In this document: in pieces, positions 24,976 through 33,541 of the stretch
Layout: the number at the start of each line of letters is the position of its first letter
Numbering within the stretch: position 1 is the stretch's first letter
Made by a program: the position numbers and the translations under genes
Assembly: GCF_021184025.1 (NCBI RefSeq)
Contig: NZ_CP036537.1
Coordinates: forward strand, 4,402,001-4,466,000
Source of the DNA: Rhodopseudomonas boonkerdii
Lineage (GTDB): Bacteria > Pseudomonadota > Alphaproteobacteria > Rhizobiales > Xanthobacteraceae
DNA length: 64,000 nucleotides
Direction: 5' to 3'
Notes under the pieces: generated by a model
The model's input: only the letters and a program-made list of their open reading frames with translations
Databases searched by the model: none
What the model was told of the DNA's origin: nothing

Positions 24976-25323
24976 ATGCCGCATCTCGTGATCGAACATT
25001 CGAATGACGGCCATGGCGGCCTGCTCGATGTCACTAAACTGATGAAGGCCCTGCACGACACCGCCGCCGACACCGGCGTTATGAAGGCTGCTGACATCAA
25101 GGTCCGCGCGACCGCATTTGAAAACTATCTGGTCGCGGGACGGGAGGATGGCTTCTGCCACCTCTCGGTCTACCTGCTGGAGGGCCGAACGCCGGCGCAG
25201 AAGATCGCCTTAAGCGAGTCGTTACGCGAGACCCTGACAGTGTTGCTGCCGCAAACCAAAAGTTTAAGCGTCGACATCCGCGACATGGACCCGATCGCCT
25301 ATCGCAAGCGACTGAACAATTGA
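24976..25323 (+). CDS. 5-carboxymethyl-2-hydroxymuconate isomerase-like protein (CHMI/HpaF)
   Basis: This 115-residue tautomerase-superfamily protein starts MPHLVIEHS, so Pro becomes residue 1 after Met removal. That Pro is the catalytic base in this superfamily, and it fixes the start at 24976. VRATAFENYLVAG and FCHLSVYLLEGR are typical CHMI stretches. CHMI converts 5-carboxymethyl-2-hydroxymuconate in homoprotocatechuate breakdown, but no other hpa gene is present, so the real substrate may differ. GAAGGACAG lies upstream. Confidence 0.82.
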   Translation: MPHLVIEHSNDGHGGLLDVTKLMKALHDTAADTGVMKAADIKVRATAFENYLVAGREDGFCHLSVYLLEGRTPAQKIALSESLRETLTVLLPQTKSLSVDIRDMDPIAYRKRLNN

Positions 25324-25441
25324 AAGGGACGCCACGTTGCACCGCAACATCATTACTATCTAGACACGCGATCTTCCATCGTTACGATTTGCTTAAGCAC
25401 CGTCTCCAGATGCGGCTGCAACGAACGATTGGGAGAGATGA

Positions 25442-25570
25442 TTGACCGTACAAGGAAAAAGCGCGCGTAAGGGCCCGGACGAAGCGACGATTATCGGCTG
25501 GGGCCTGTTCTGTTTCACGTTGATATCGGCCGTTACCATGGTCGGCTTGTATCTTGGATTTCGGCATTAG
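25442..25570 (+). CDS. 42-residue single-span membrane protein
   Basis: Frame TTG 25442 to TAG 25570 encodes a soluble, charged N-terminus (MTVQGKSARKGPDEAT) followed by one hydrophobic helix of about 21 residues (IIGWGLFCFTLISAVTMVGL) and a short YLGFRH tail. GGGAGAG at 25430-25436 is a good ribosome site, and an intrinsic terminator follows 31 bases after the stop, marking a monocistronic unit. Function unknown. It is the size of many small inner-membrane proteins that modulate larger partners. Confidence 0.6.
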   Translation: MTVQGKSARKGPDEATIIGWGLFCFTLISAVTMVGLYLGFRH

Positions 25571-25601
25571 CGCGACGCGCATCACCTGAAGATTGCCTGG
25601 C

Positions 25602-25633
25602 AAAAGCCCGCTCGAAGCATCTGGCGGGCTTTT
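25602..25633 (+). terminator. Intrinsic terminator after the small membrane gene
   Basis: AAAAGCCCGC (25602-25611) and GCGGGCTTTT (25624-25633) are perfect complements with a 12-base loop and a T run within the 3' arm. This is the clearest rho-independent terminator of the window. Confidence 0.85.
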
Positions 25634-25995
25634 ATCTTGCCTGGGCCAGCCTCAAAATTGGCAAGAGGCCGCCCGGTTTCCACAAGCGACCTCTCTGTCG
25701 GATACCGGCCGGGAAGGCTCCGGTGCCACCGCATGAGATCGAAGCTCGGCCGACGTGGTTAACAGGAGGTTAATGGCTCTGCGACAACGCGGAAGCTGCC
25801 CCCAGCTTGAAGTCTAAATTCAAGCTCTGCATCGGTGATCGACCAAATCGCTGTCAGCGAGTTACTGCAATCCGGTCTGAAACTGATCGATATGAGGGGT
25901 ACCGGCGGAAGCCGAGGATTGATGTAGGGCGGGCGTTAATCCGTCGCAAACTCGTTGTCCGGTCATCCAACGAATTCGTTAAGTCCTTGATTTCA
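25634..25995. other. Non-coding stretch upstream of tRNA-Pro
   Basis: I see no gene here. An open frame at 25807-26061 is an artefact that reads through the tRNA. GTAGGGCGGGCGTTAATCCG (25924-25943) resembles one arm of the GTAG...GGATTA palindromes but lacks its partner. Confidence 0.5.
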
Positions 25996-26072
25996 TGGTC
26001 GGAGTGGCAGGATTCGAACCTGCGACCCCTGCGTCCCGAACGCAGTGCTCTACCGGGCTGAGCCACACTCCG
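25996..26072 (-). tRNA. tRNA-Pro (anticodon CGG)
   Basis: Read on the minus strand the gene starts CGGAGTGTGGCTCAGC and ends CCACTCCGACCA, so the acceptor stem (CGGAGTG/CACTCCG) and the CCA tail are encoded. The anticodon stem-loop is CTGCG-TTCGGGA-CGCAG with anticodon CGG. The T arm contains GGTTCGAATCC and the D loop GGTAGAG. Length 77 with CCA. The C1 start is typical for bacterial tRNA-Pro. Confidence 0.97.
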
Positions 26073-26157
26073 ACAAGAGCCGGCTGTATAGCGACGGGTT
26101 TCGCAGACCGCAAGAACCCCTGTATGAAGCAGACGACATTTTTATTATGAACCTGCC

Positions 26158-27147
26158 ATGCAAACGGCCCTCACCACCCGGATCGTCGACCCCACCGCCA
26201 TCGAAGAGGCGGCCGAACGCCTGCGCGCGGGAGGATTGGTGGCCTTTCCGACCGAGACCGTCTACGGGCTCGGCGCGGATGCGGCCAATCCGCGGGCCGT
26301 GGCAGGCATTTACGAGGCCAAGGGCCGGCCGTCCTTTAATCCGCTGATCGCTCATGTGGCGGACCTCGCGGCCGCCAGACGGATCGCGCGGTTCGATTCC
26401 CGCGCCCTGACGCTGGCCGAAGCGTTCTGGCCAGGCCCGCTGACGCTGGTGTTGCCCAAAGAGACCAACTGCCCGGTGTCTGACCTCGCCACCGCCGGGC
26501 TCGATACGGTGGCGATCCGGGTGCCGGATCATCCGGTTGCGCATGCCCTGCTCGCAGCCTTCGGCGGTGCCGTGGTGGCGCCCTCCGCCAATATCTCCGG
26601 CCATGTGTCCCCGACCACCGCCGCCCATGTGAAGGCCGACCTCGACGGCCGCATCGACATGATCCTCGATGGTGGGCCTGTGGAGGTCGGGGTCGAATCC
26701 ACCATCGTCGGCTGCTTCGAGCACCCCATGCTGCTGCGGCCGGGCGGCCTGCCACGTGAAGCGATCGAGCAGGTGCTCGGCATGGCGCTGACGAGGCCGC
26801 CGGAGGAACCGGAGAGCGACGCCAGCCAGCCGCTGGCACCCGGCATGCTGGCCTCGCATTATGCTCCGCGTACGCGGGTACGGCTGATGGTCGAGGACGT
26901 GAAGCCCGGCGAGACCCTGCTCGCCTTCGGTCCGGCTGCGCTGCCGGGAATCGCTCATGCCAGGGCTGTGATGAACCTCTCCGAAAGCAGCGATCTCGGG
27001 GAAGCCGCCGCCAATCTTTTCGGCTATCTTCGTGCGCTCGATGCCATCGCTGTGGACTCAGGCGCCATCGGCATTGCCGTGATGCCGGTGCCTGGGCACG
27101 GCCTCGGCGAAGCCATCAATGACCGGCTGCGCCGCGCCGCCGTGTAA
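26158..27147 (+). CDS. tsaC: L-threonylcarbamoyladenylate synthase (TsaC/Sua5 type)
   Basis: This 329-residue protein has an N-terminal YrdC domain (GGLVAFPTETVYGLGADA, KGRPSFNPLIAHV, ALPSANISG-like PSANISGHVSPT) and a C-terminal Sua5 domain joined by a linker (LAPGMLASHYAPRTRVRLM). It makes threonylcarbamoyl-AMP from threonine, bicarbonate and ATP for t6A37 in tRNAs that read ANN codons. The ATG at 26158 comes 86 bp after the tRNA-Pro 5' end, on the opposite strand. The two-domain form is that of Sua5. Confidence 0.93.
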   Translation: MQTALTTRIVDPTAIEEAAERLRAGGLVAFPTETVYGLGADAANPRAVAGIYEAKGRPSFNPLIAHVADLAAARRIARFDSRALTLAEAFWPGPLTLVLPKETNCPVSDLATAGLDTVAIRVPDHPVAHALLAAFGGAVVAPSANISGHVSPTTAAHVKADLDGRIDMILDGGPVEVGVESTIVGCFEHPMLLRPGGLPREAIEQVLGMALTRPPEEPESDASQPLAPGMLASHYAPRTRVRLMVEDVKPGETLLAFGPAALPGIAHARAVMNLSESSDLGEAAANLFGYLRALDAIAVDSGAIGIAVMPVPGHGLGEAINDRLRRAAV

Positions 27148-27182
27148 CCGGATTCAAGACCAAGAAACGTTAGGGACTTTCC

Positions 27183-28640
27183 ATGAATTTCGTATTCCCG
27201 AAGCCGGCGCCGCTCTCGTCCGACACCATCGCCCGCTTCGCTGCCATCGTCGGTGACAAGCAGGCGCTGACCGATCCCACCGATGTGCATGCCTATGTCA
27301 CCGAGGAACGTAACCTGTTCACCGGCACTTCGCCGCTGGTGCTGCGGCCGGGCTCGACCGCGGAAGTCGCCGCCATCTGCAAGCTCGCCACCGAGACCCG
27401 CACCGCCATCGTGCCGCAAGGTGGCAATACCGGCCTCGTCGGCGGCCAGACGCCCTATGGCGGCGAAGTCGTGCTGTCGCTGAAGCGCATGGACAAGATC
27501 CGCGATCTCGACACCTCTTCGAACACCATGACCGCCGAAGCCGGCCTCGTGCTGCAGATCGCGCAGCAGCGCGCGGCCGATGTCGATCGCCTGTTCCCTC
27601 TCTCGCTCGGCTCCGAAGGCAGCTGCACCATCGGTGGCAATCTCTCCAGCAATGCCGGCGGGACGACCGCACTGGCTTATGGCGTTGCGCGCGAAATGGC
27701 GCTCGGCCTCGAAGTCGTGCTCGCCGACGGCCGCATCCTCAACGGCCTGTCGAAGCTGAAAAAGGACAATACCGGCTATGACCTGCGCAACATCTTCATC
27801 GGCGCCGAAGGCACACTCGGCATCATCACGGCAGCGACGCTGAAGCTCCTTCCCAAGCCGCGGGCGGTCGAGACCGCCTTTGTCGGCCTGAAATCGCCCG
27901 ACGACGCCCTGAAGCTTCTCGACATCTCGCGCGGCGCCGCCGGCGGCAATCTCACCAGCTTCGAACTGATCGCGCATATCGCCGTGGATTTCAGCGTCCG
28001 CCACGGCATCGGCATTCGCGATCCGCTCACCAGCAAGCATGACTGGTACGTGCTGATGGAATTGTCGTCCGGCCGCGACGACGCGCGCGCCACGCTGGAA
28101 TCGATCCTCGAAAGCGGCTTCGAAGACGGTATCGTCGATGACGCCGTCATCGCCGAGAACATGAGCCAGCGTCAGGCGTTCTGGAAACTGCGCGAGGAAA
28201 TTTCGCCGGCGCAGAAGCCGGAAGGCGGCTCGATCAAGCACGATATCTCGGTCCCTGTCGCCGCCGTGCCCGCCTTCATCGCTGAGGCCAATGCTGCCGT
28301 GGCGAAGGTGATGCCGGGTGCTCGCCCCGTGCCGTTCGGACATCTCGGCGACGGCAACATCCACTACAATGTCAGCCAGCCCAGCGAGACGCTCGGCGAC
28401 AAGGCCGGCCGCGAAGCCTTCCTGTCGCGCTGGCACGACGTCAGCGATGTCGTGTTCGAAGTGGTGCTGCGCATGGGCGGTTCGATCTCGGCCGAGCATG
28501 GCATCGGTCAGCTCAAGGCCGCCGATCTGCCGGGCGTGAAGGATCCCGTTGCCATGGAGCTGATGCGCAGCTTCAAGGCCATGCTCGATCCGCTGAACAT
28601 TCTCAATCCCGGCAAGGTACTGCTGCCGGTACAGCCATGA
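27183..28640 (+). CDS. FAD-linked D-2-hydroxyacid dehydrogenase (GlcD / D-2-hydroxyglutarate dehydrogenase-like)
   Basis: This 485-residue protein has the PCMH-type FAD domain (VPQGGNTGLVGGQTPYGGEV, GSEGSCTIGGNLSSNAGG, IGAEGTLGIITAATLKLLP) and the C-terminal FAD-oxidase domain with HLGDGNIHYNV and the metal/substrate-binding EHGIGQLK. Relatives oxidise D-2-hydroxyglutarate, D-lactate or glycolate and pass electrons to the respiratory chain. No GlcE/GlcF partners are adjacent, so a stand-alone D2HGDH-like role is favoured. It overlaps the acetyltransferase by four bases. Confidence 0.88.
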   Translation: MNFVFPKPAPLSSDTIARFAAIVGDKQALTDPTDVHAYVTEERNLFTGTSPLVLRPGSTAEVAAICKLATETRTAIVPQGGNTGLVGGQTPYGGEVVLSLKRMDKIRDLDTSSNTMTAEAGLVLQIAQQRAADVDRLFPLSLGSEGSCTIGGNLSSNAGGTTALAYGVAREMALGLEVVLADGRILNGLSKLKKDNTGYDLRNIFIGAEGTLGIITAATLKLLPKPRAVETAFVGLKSPDDALKLLDISRGAAGGNLTSFELIAHIAVDFSVRHGIGIRDPLTSKHDWYVLMELSSGRDDARATLESILESGFEDGIVDDAVIAENMSQRQAFWKLREEISPAQKPEGGSIKHDISVPVAAVPAFIAEANAAVAKVMPGARPVPFGHLGDGNIHYNVSQPSETLGDKAGREAFLSRWHDVSDVVFEVVLRMGGSISAEHGIGQLKAADLPGVKDPVAMELMRSFKAMLDPLNILNPGKVLLPVQP

Positions 28641-29065
28641 AGATCACCCCCATCGCCGACGCCGACATCCCTGTCGTCATCGATCTCTGGCAGCGCTGCA
28701 ATCTCGCACGGCCGTGGAACGACAGCGCCGCCGACATCGCCCTCGCGCGCCGTGACGAGAACTCCGACATCCTGATCGGGCGCGATGACGACAGCATCGT
28801 CGCGTCGGTGCTGGTCGGCCATGACGGCCATCGCGGCTGGGTCTATTATGTCGCCGTCGATCCCGATCATCAGGGCAAGGACTTCGGCCGCGCCATCATG
28901 GCGGCAGCCGAAGACTGGCTGCGTACGCGCGGCATCGAAAAACTGATGCTGCTGGTGCGCTCCGACAATACCAAAGTGCAGAAGTTCTATGAGAAGCTCG
29001 ATTACGTCGAGCAGGACCGGGTGCTCTACGCGAAGTGGCTCGATGGCCGGCCGATGACGCCGTAG
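28637..29065 (+). CDS. GNAT family acetyltransferase (YpeA-like)
   Basis: This 142-residue protein has the GNAT core: VYYVAVDPDHQGKDFGRAIM is motif A with the acetyl-CoA-binding QGKDFG loop (usual Q/RxxGxG/A), preceded by WVYY in beta 4 and followed by LMLLVRSDNTKVQKFYEKL, motif B. The substrate is unknown. Its ATG overlaps the stop of the FAD-dehydrogenase gene, so the two are co-translated. Confidence 0.87.
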   Translation: MKITPIADADIPVVIDLWQRCNLARPWNDSAADIALARRDENSDILIGRDDDSIVASVLVGHDGHRGWVYYVAVDPDHQGKDFGRAIMAAAEDWLRTRGIEKLMLLVRSDNTKVQKFYEKLDYVEQDRVLYAKWLDGRPMTP

Positions 29066-29077
29066 GTCACTCGCTCC

Positions 29078-29204
29078 CTCATGGTGAGGAGGCCTGGCGG
29101 CGCAATTGCGCCGCTGAGAGCGCGTCTCGAACCATGAGATCACCCGGCTCCGAGTGCATGGCCATCCTCCGAGACGCGGCCGTCGGCCGCTCCTCAGGAT
29201 GAGG
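29078..29204. repeat. CTCATGGTGAGGAG / CTCCTCAGGATGAG repeat element
   Basis: The element starts CCTCATGGTGAGGAG, holds GCGTCTCGAACCATGAG, then CCATCCTCCGAGACGCGG and ends CTCCTCAGGATGAGG. Ends and internal blocks are mutually complementary. It is the longest member of a family found also at 32107, 40931, 60211 and, in part, 24887, always between genes. Confidence 0.85.
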
Positions 29205-29224
29205 CGCAGTGCAAGGATCGCTCT

Positions 29225-29983
29225 TCAAAACAACGATCCCTGCCCGTCGTCCTCAGGCGCCGTGGCCACCTTACGCTGAACTTTCCGCACGGGCCGCGCT
29301 GCCGCTGCCATCTCCTCCTCCGAGATCGGCAGGATCAGTTGCGGCTCATCGATCGCGACTCTGCCCACCGCAGGCGAGACCGGATGCCACGCAAAGGCGC
29401 CATCCGCCGGCGCCGCCAACAGCTCGATCACGTCAGCAGCACTGTCAGTGCTGCAATCCAGCCAGTGACCGAACTGGCCCGCCGCAATCGTCACGGGTAC
29501 CCGGTGATGCAGCACCGACATGCCCGTGGTCGCTTCAGCCGTGATGATGGCCACACTGTCCATCTCCTCGCCGTTCGGCCCCATCCAGGTCTCAGCAAGC
29601 CCGGCGAAACCGATCGGACCGCCGGCCCGGGGATAGATAAAATACGGCTGTTTGCGGCCACCGTTACTTTGCCATTCGTAATAGCCATCCGCCGGGATCA
29701 GGCAGCGACGCCGGCGGATTGCGTTCTTGAAAGCGGGCTTTTCTTGCACGGTTTCGGCGCGTGCATTAATCAACAGCGTGAACTTGCGTGGGTCCTTTAC
29801 CCAGGACGGGACAAAGCCCCAGCGCATCAGCCGGAAATGACGATTGCCATTCTCATTGATGACGACAGGCACAGGCTGGGTTGGAGCAATATTATAGCGC
29901 GATGGGAGATTTGGCTGTTCGTTGTAGCCAAATACCTGTCGCATCGCCTCCGGCGTGGATGTAATGACGAACCGTCCGCACAT
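29225..29983 (-). CDS. SOS-response-associated peptidase (YedK/HMCES, SRAP)
   Basis: This 252-residue protein starts MCGRFVIT; Cys2, exposed after Met removal, forms the thiazolidine crosslink to abasic sites in single-stranded DNA. This fixes the start at 29983 rather than four codons earlier. Other SRAP marks are SRYNIAPTQPVPVV, NARAETVQEKPAFKNAI, CLIPADGYYEWQ (catalytic Glu) and the active-site His in LHHRVPV. It protects abasic sites at replication forks. I found no clear GTTC-N7-GTTC LexA box upstream. Confidence 0.93.
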   Translation of the reverse strand: MCGRFVITSTPEAMRQVFGYNEQPNLPSRYNIAPTQPVPVVINENGNRHFRLMRWGFVPSWVKDPRKFTLLINARAETVQEKPAFKNAIRRRRCLIPADGYYEWQSNGGRKQPYFIYPRAGGPIGFAGLAETWMGPNGEEMDSVAIITAEATTGMSVLHHRVPVTIAAGQFGHWLDCSTDSAADVIELLAAPADGAFAWHPVSPAVGRVAIDEPQLILPISEEEMAAAARPVRKVQRKVATAPEDDGQGSLF

Positions 29984-30044
29984 TCCGATGGTCAAACCTT
30001 GAGTCTTCAGGTCGTTTTAACCCGAAACGCCAACAGTGGCGAAT

Positions 30045-30560
30045 ATGAGCATGACGGCCCTGCAACCGGTGCAAGACAATCTCCTCGATTGGAAGAGCGC
30101 GAGCACGGGCTTTCCTGCATCAGCCGATACGCTGGCTGCCGCCAATATCAATCCGCGCACGGGCCTCGCCACCGACTACCTGAATCACTTCAACGAAGCG
30201 ATCATGCTGCTCGAACTGATTCCGGACATGCCAGACTGTTACGAACTGTTCTTGGAATGGCAGCCGCTCAGCTATGCCGAGCATTTCATTCGGTCGAATT
30301 TCAAGGGCCGCGATCTCGCCGTCGCAGCCTACGAAGCAGCGCCATCTGCCGTGCGTACCGAATTCGATGCGATCGTCGCCAAGATGATGCAGATTCTCTC
30401 AACCGTCGGCGATGCCATGCGCACGGTGCAACATGACGCGACACGCGCCAGGCTGGCCGAACAGGCCGCCCGCTGGGTCAAGCCGATGATCGGCACCGCT
30501 GGCGGCATCATCAACGGCCGTGACGAACAATCCGACATCGACAGCATCATGGCGCAGTAA
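30045..30560 (+). CDS. Conserved-looking protein of unknown function
   Basis: This 171-residue protein is soluble and mainly helical, with Trp/Phe-rich FLEWQPLSYAEHFIRSNFKGR in the middle (shown in parts) and a C-terminal half of regular helices (ARLAEQAARWVKPMIGTAGG). I do not recognise the family. Codon use matches the neighbours. GTG 30036 and ATG 30051 are alternative starts. A Nudix gene follows after 10 bp. Confidence 0.65.
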   Translation: MSMTALQPVQDNLLDWKSASTGFPASADTLAAANINPRTGLATDYLNHFNEAIMLLELIPDMPDCYELFLEWQPLSYAEHFIRSNFKGRDLAVAAYEAAPSAVRTEFDAIVAKMMQILSTVGDAMRTVQHDATRARLAEQAARWVKPMIGTAGGIINGRDEQSDIDSIMAQ

Positions 30561-30570
30561 GGCCGTTTCA

Positions 30571-30984
30571 TTGTCCCAGCCCACGCACCCGCAGCTAGCC
30601 ACCAGCGCCGCCATTTTTCGCGACGGCAAGGTGCTGCTCGTCCGCCGCGCCCGGTCACCCGGCAAGGGATTCTATTCGCTGCCCGGTGGCCGGGTGGAAT
30701 TCGGCGAGTCGCTGGCTGAAGCGCTGGCGCGCGAGGTGATGGAAGAGACCGGCCTTGTCATCGACATCGTCGGCCTGTCCGGCTTCCGCGAGGTGCTGCC
30801 GAAGGACGGTGTAGGAGGCCACTATCTTATCATGTCCTTCGCCGCCCGCTGGGTGGAAGGCTCCCCCGAGCTCAATGACGAGCTGGACGACTTCCAGTGG
30901 GTCGCCCCTGCCGATCTCGGCCAGTACAAGACCACCGAGGGACTGGCCGCGATCCTGGCCATGGCACAGGATCTCGCCGGCTGA
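30571..30984 (+). CDS. Nudix hydrolase
   Basis: This protein of about 137 residues carries a complete Nudix box G-x5-E-x7-REVMEE-x-GL inside PGGRVEFGESLAEALAREV and the residues after it. Such enzymes hydrolyse nucleoside diphosphates linked to another group; the family branch resembles ADP-ribose or ADP-sugar pyrophosphatases. Start is taken as TTG 30571, just after the preceding stop; a GTG at 30520 inside the upstream gene is possible. Confidence 0.85.
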   Translation: MSQPTHPQLATSAAIFRDGKVLLVRRARSPGKGFYSLPGGRVEFGESLAEALAREVMEETGLVIDIVGLSGFREVLPKDGVGGHYLIMSFAARWVEGSPELNDELDDFQWVAPADLGQYKTTEGLAAILAMAQDLAG

Positions 30985-31062
30985 GCCGCTTTCCCATCTC
31001 CGGCGCTTCGCCTTGCTTCAGCCGCTTCAAACAGGCATATCTGCCGGGTTCCCGGACCCATC

Positions 31063-31440
31063 ATGCGCAAGCCGTTCCTCGCTATCCTGATTACCGCAGC
31101 ATCCCTTGGTTTTGCGCAGGCCCGCGCGCAGGACGGTGCTGCGCCATTCGACGGCGACCTGCAGCGCATGTCGGAAATCCTCGGCGCCTTGCACTATCTA
31201 CGCGGTATCTGCGGCAACAATGAAGGCAACAAATGGCGTAGCGAGATGCAGGCGCTGGTTGATGCGGAAACACCGTCGGGCGAGCGTCGCTCCCGCATGA
31301 TTGCAGCCTTCAATCGTGGCTATAACGGCTTCCAGCAAACCTATCGCACCTGCACGCCGGCAGCCAATACGGCGATCCGTCGCCATGTCGAGGAAGGCGC
31401 GCGGATTTCTCGCGATCTTACTGCGAGATACGCCAACTGA
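31063..31440 (+). CDS. TIGR02301-like secreted protein
   Basis: This 125-residue protein has a signal peptide (MRKPFLAILITAASLGFA then ARAQ) and the pattern LGALHYLRGICG with a second Cys in YRTCTPAA, typical of the small periplasmic TIGR02301 family of Rhizobiales. Function is unknown. The two Cys could form a disulfide. Its stop overlaps the start of the next gene (TGATG). Confidence 0.82.
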   Translation: MRKPFLAILITAASLGFAQARAQDGAAPFDGDLQRMSEILGALHYLRGICGNNEGNKWRSEMQALVDAETPSGERRSRMIAAFNRGYNGFQQTYRTCTPAANTAIRRHVEEGARISRDLTARYAN

Positions 31441-32084
31441 TGCGCAACATCGACACCATCTTCTTCGACCTCGACGGGACGCTGACCGATCCAAAGATCG
31501 GCATCACCAGCTCAATTCAATATGCGCTCGAGAAACTGAATATTCCCGTTCCGACACAGGACGAATTGACCTGGTGCATCGGCCCGCCGCTGCGCGCAAG
31601 TTTCGTGTCGCTGCTGGGCGGCGAGGAACATGCCGATCGCGGCGTCGAACTCTATCGCGAGCGCTTCGGCACCATCGGCCTGTTCGAGAACACGCTGTAT
31701 GACGGCATCGTCCCCGTTCTGGCTGCGTTGCAATCCTCCGGGCGGACGCTCTATGTCGCCACCAGCAAACCGCATGTGTTTGCCGACCGCATCATCGATC
31801 ATTTCGATCTGCGCAAGTATTTCGCGCGCGTATTCGGCTCGGAGCTGGACGGCACCCGCGTCGACAAGAGCGACCTGCTCCGCTACGCGCTGAATGAAAC
31901 GGCCGCCGATCCTACCCGCACGATCATGATCGGCGATCGCAAGCACGATGTGATCGGCGCCGCGAACAACGGCATGGCGGCGATCGGCGCCGTGTATGGT
32001 TATGGTGGGCGGACGGAGCTGACCGAAGCTGGCGCGAAGCATCTGGTGACAGCGCCGGCGGAGATTACGGGGCTGATCGATTAA
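31440..32084 (+). CDS. HAD-superfamily phosphatase (phosphoglycolate phosphatase-like)
   Basis: This 214-residue protein has HAD motif I DLDGTLTD, motif II in LYVATSKP, and motifs III/IV around IMIGDRKHDVIGAANNGM. The helical cap (residues about 15-85) is that of subclass IA. Members dephosphorylate 2-phosphoglycolate, pyrophosphate or nucleotides; the substrate is not readable. Translation is coupled with the upstream secreted protein by a one-base overlap. Confidence 0.88.
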   Translation: MRNIDTIFFDLDGTLTDPKIGITSSIQYALEKLNIPVPTQDELTWCIGPPLRASFVSLLGGEEHADRGVELYRERFGTIGLFENTLYDGIVPVLAALQSSGRTLYVATSKPHVFADRIIDHFDLRKYFARVFGSELDGTRVDKSDLLRYALNETAADPTRTIMIGDRKHDVIGAANNGMAAIGAVYGYGGRTELTEAGAKHLVTAPAEITGLID

Positions 32085-32106
32085 GCGCCCCTACCGTACT
32101 CCGCCC

Positions 32107-32213
32107 TCATCCTGAGGAGCGCGCATCGCGCGCGTCTCGAAGGATGGCCGCCGGCTTGGGGCCCGGCCAACTCATGGTTCGAGACGGCGCTACGCGCCTC
32201 CTCACCATGAGGG
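32107..32213. repeat. CTCATCCTGAGGAG / CTCCTCACCATGAG repeat element
   Basis: CCTCATCCTGAGGAGCGCGC at the left, GCGTCTCGAAGGATGGCCG inside, and CATGGTTCGAGACGGCGC...CTCCTCACCATGAGG at the right. It lies between the converging HAD and acyl-CoA dehydrogenase genes and could act as terminator for both. Confidence 0.85.
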
Positions 32214-32225
32214 CAGGAGACAGCT

Positions 32226-33500
32226 TCAGTGCTTGTTGACGCCCATATAGCCGAACAGGAATCCCGCCACCTTGCGCTTCTGGATCTCCTCGCTGCCTTC
32301 AGTGATGCGATAACGGCGATGGTGACGATAGATGTGCTCGAATGGTTTGTGGCGTGAATAGCCCATGCCGCCATGCACCTGCATGGCCCGGTCGGCGGCC
32401 TCGCAGCACAGCCGGTTGGCCCAGTAGTTACACATAGAGACCTTGTCGGACAGCGTGTGCTCGACCTGCGCCTGGGTGAGCTGGTCCATCTCCCAGGCCG
32501 TCTTGCGGATCAGGAGACGCAGCATCTCCGCCTGCGTCGCCAGTTCCACCAGCGGAAACTGGATGCCTTGATTCCGCGCCAGCTCCTCGCCAAAGGGTTT
32601 TCGCTCGCGTGCATATTTCACGCTTTCATTGATGCAATAGACCGCTGCGCCGAGCGAGCTTGCGGCCTGCCGAATGCGATTTTCATGAACGAAACATTGT
32701 GCCAATGAGAGGCCGCGGCCGATCTCGCCGAACAGCGCATCATCCGGCACGAACACGTCAGTAAACGACACGCGCGGATGATCGGTCGGCATGTTGAACG
32801 TCCACATATACTCTTCGACCTTCACGCCATCGGTCTTAGCCGGCACAAGGAAGCATGTGATTCCGTGCGCATCGCCGTCCTTGCCGGATGTGCGCGCAAA
32901 CAGCGCGCAATGCGTGGCCACATGCATGCCCGTCGTCCACATCTTCTCGCCATTGATGAGCCAACCCTTGACGCCATCGCGGGTCGTTTCGACCGCCGTG
33001 GTCTCCATATGCGTGGCATCGGAGCCGTGATCAGGCTCTGTGAGACCGAAGGTGATGCGATATTTGCCAGTGATCGAGCCCTCGATCATCTCCTTCTGAT
33101 CGTCACGCCCGTAGCGATCCAGCATCGTCACCAGCGGCAGATTGCCAACGATGGAATGCTCGTTCTGCAGATCGTTGTGAAGGCCGAGGCCCTTGGTTGC
33201 AAAGTGCTCGCGAATGACGGCCATCCAGAGATTGTTGCCGTCCTTCCCGCCATAGCGCTTGGGAATCGCAAAGCGCAGATGGCCGGCGGCGTCGGCGCGA
33301 TTCTTCGCCTCGCGCAGCAGTTTCTCCCATTCATGGCGTGGCAGGCCGCCATTATCGAAATCGGTGCGCGCCCATTCTCGTCGGTGATCGAAGAAGCGGA
33401 TATTGTCATCCTGCTCTTCGAGCGGCTTGATCTCGCGGAGAATGAAGGCGTCGAGCTCGGCGAGGTAGACAACCAGATCGGCCGGCAAGGAAAAATCCAC
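32226..33500 (-). CDS. Acyl-CoA dehydrogenase (ACAD10/11 or LvaC-like)
   Basis: This 424-residue flavoprotein has all ACAD parts: helical N-domain, ITFGLTEPDHGSDATHMET (FAD/substrate region), INGEKMWTTGMH, and a C-domain with QVHGGMGYSRHKPFEHIYR and ITEGSEEIQKRKVA, which carries the catalytic Glu. I place the start at GTG 33500, before DFSLPADL, with GGGAG upstream. The kinase (34788) and DUF6285 (34424) genes nearby point to the ACAD10/11-type pathway that isomerises 4-hydroxyacyl-CoA, as in Pseudomonas LvaC. A standard dehydrogenase role is the alternative. Confidence 0.88.
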   Translation of the reverse strand: MDFSLPADLVVYLAELDAFILREIKPLEEQDDNIRFFDHRREWARTDFDNGGLPRHEWEKLLREAKNRADAAGHLRFAIPKRYGGKDGNNLWMAVIREHFATKGLGLHNDLQNEHSIVGNLPLVTMLDRYGRDDQKEMIEGSITGKYRITFGLTEPDHGSDATHMETTAVETTRDGVKGWLINGEKMWTTGMHVATHCALFARTSGKDGDAHGITCFLVPAKTDGVKVEEYMWTFNMPTDHPRVSFTDVFVPDDALFGEIGRGLSLAQCFVHENRIRQAASSLGAAVYCINESVKYARERKPFGEELARNQGIQFPLVELATQAEMLRLLIRKTAWEMDQLTQAQVEHTLSDKVSMCNYWANRLCCEAADRAMQVHGGMGYSRHKPFEHIYRHHRRYRITEGSEEIQKRKVAGFLFGYMGVNKH

Positions 33501-33541
33501 GGCGCTGCTCCCGATGTTTTGTGTGAGCTTTGTTGCTCTTG

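Noticed and set aside
25807..26061. Open frame of 84 codons on the plus strand
   Set aside because: It runs antisense through tRNA-Pro, and the WQDSNLRPLRP-like end is the known artefact of translating the complement of a tRNA.
26050..26958. Long antisense frame opposite tsaC
   Set aside because: It is the mirror of a GC-rich gene with clear YrdC/Sua5 motifs; the antisense product has no family pattern. The same holds for the other long antisense frames (for example 27024-28499, 37913-39589, 44567-46249).
29984..30044. LexA box upstream of the YedK-like gene
   Set aside because: No GTTC-N7-GTTC or GAAC-N7-GAAC direct repeat is present between the divergent starts.
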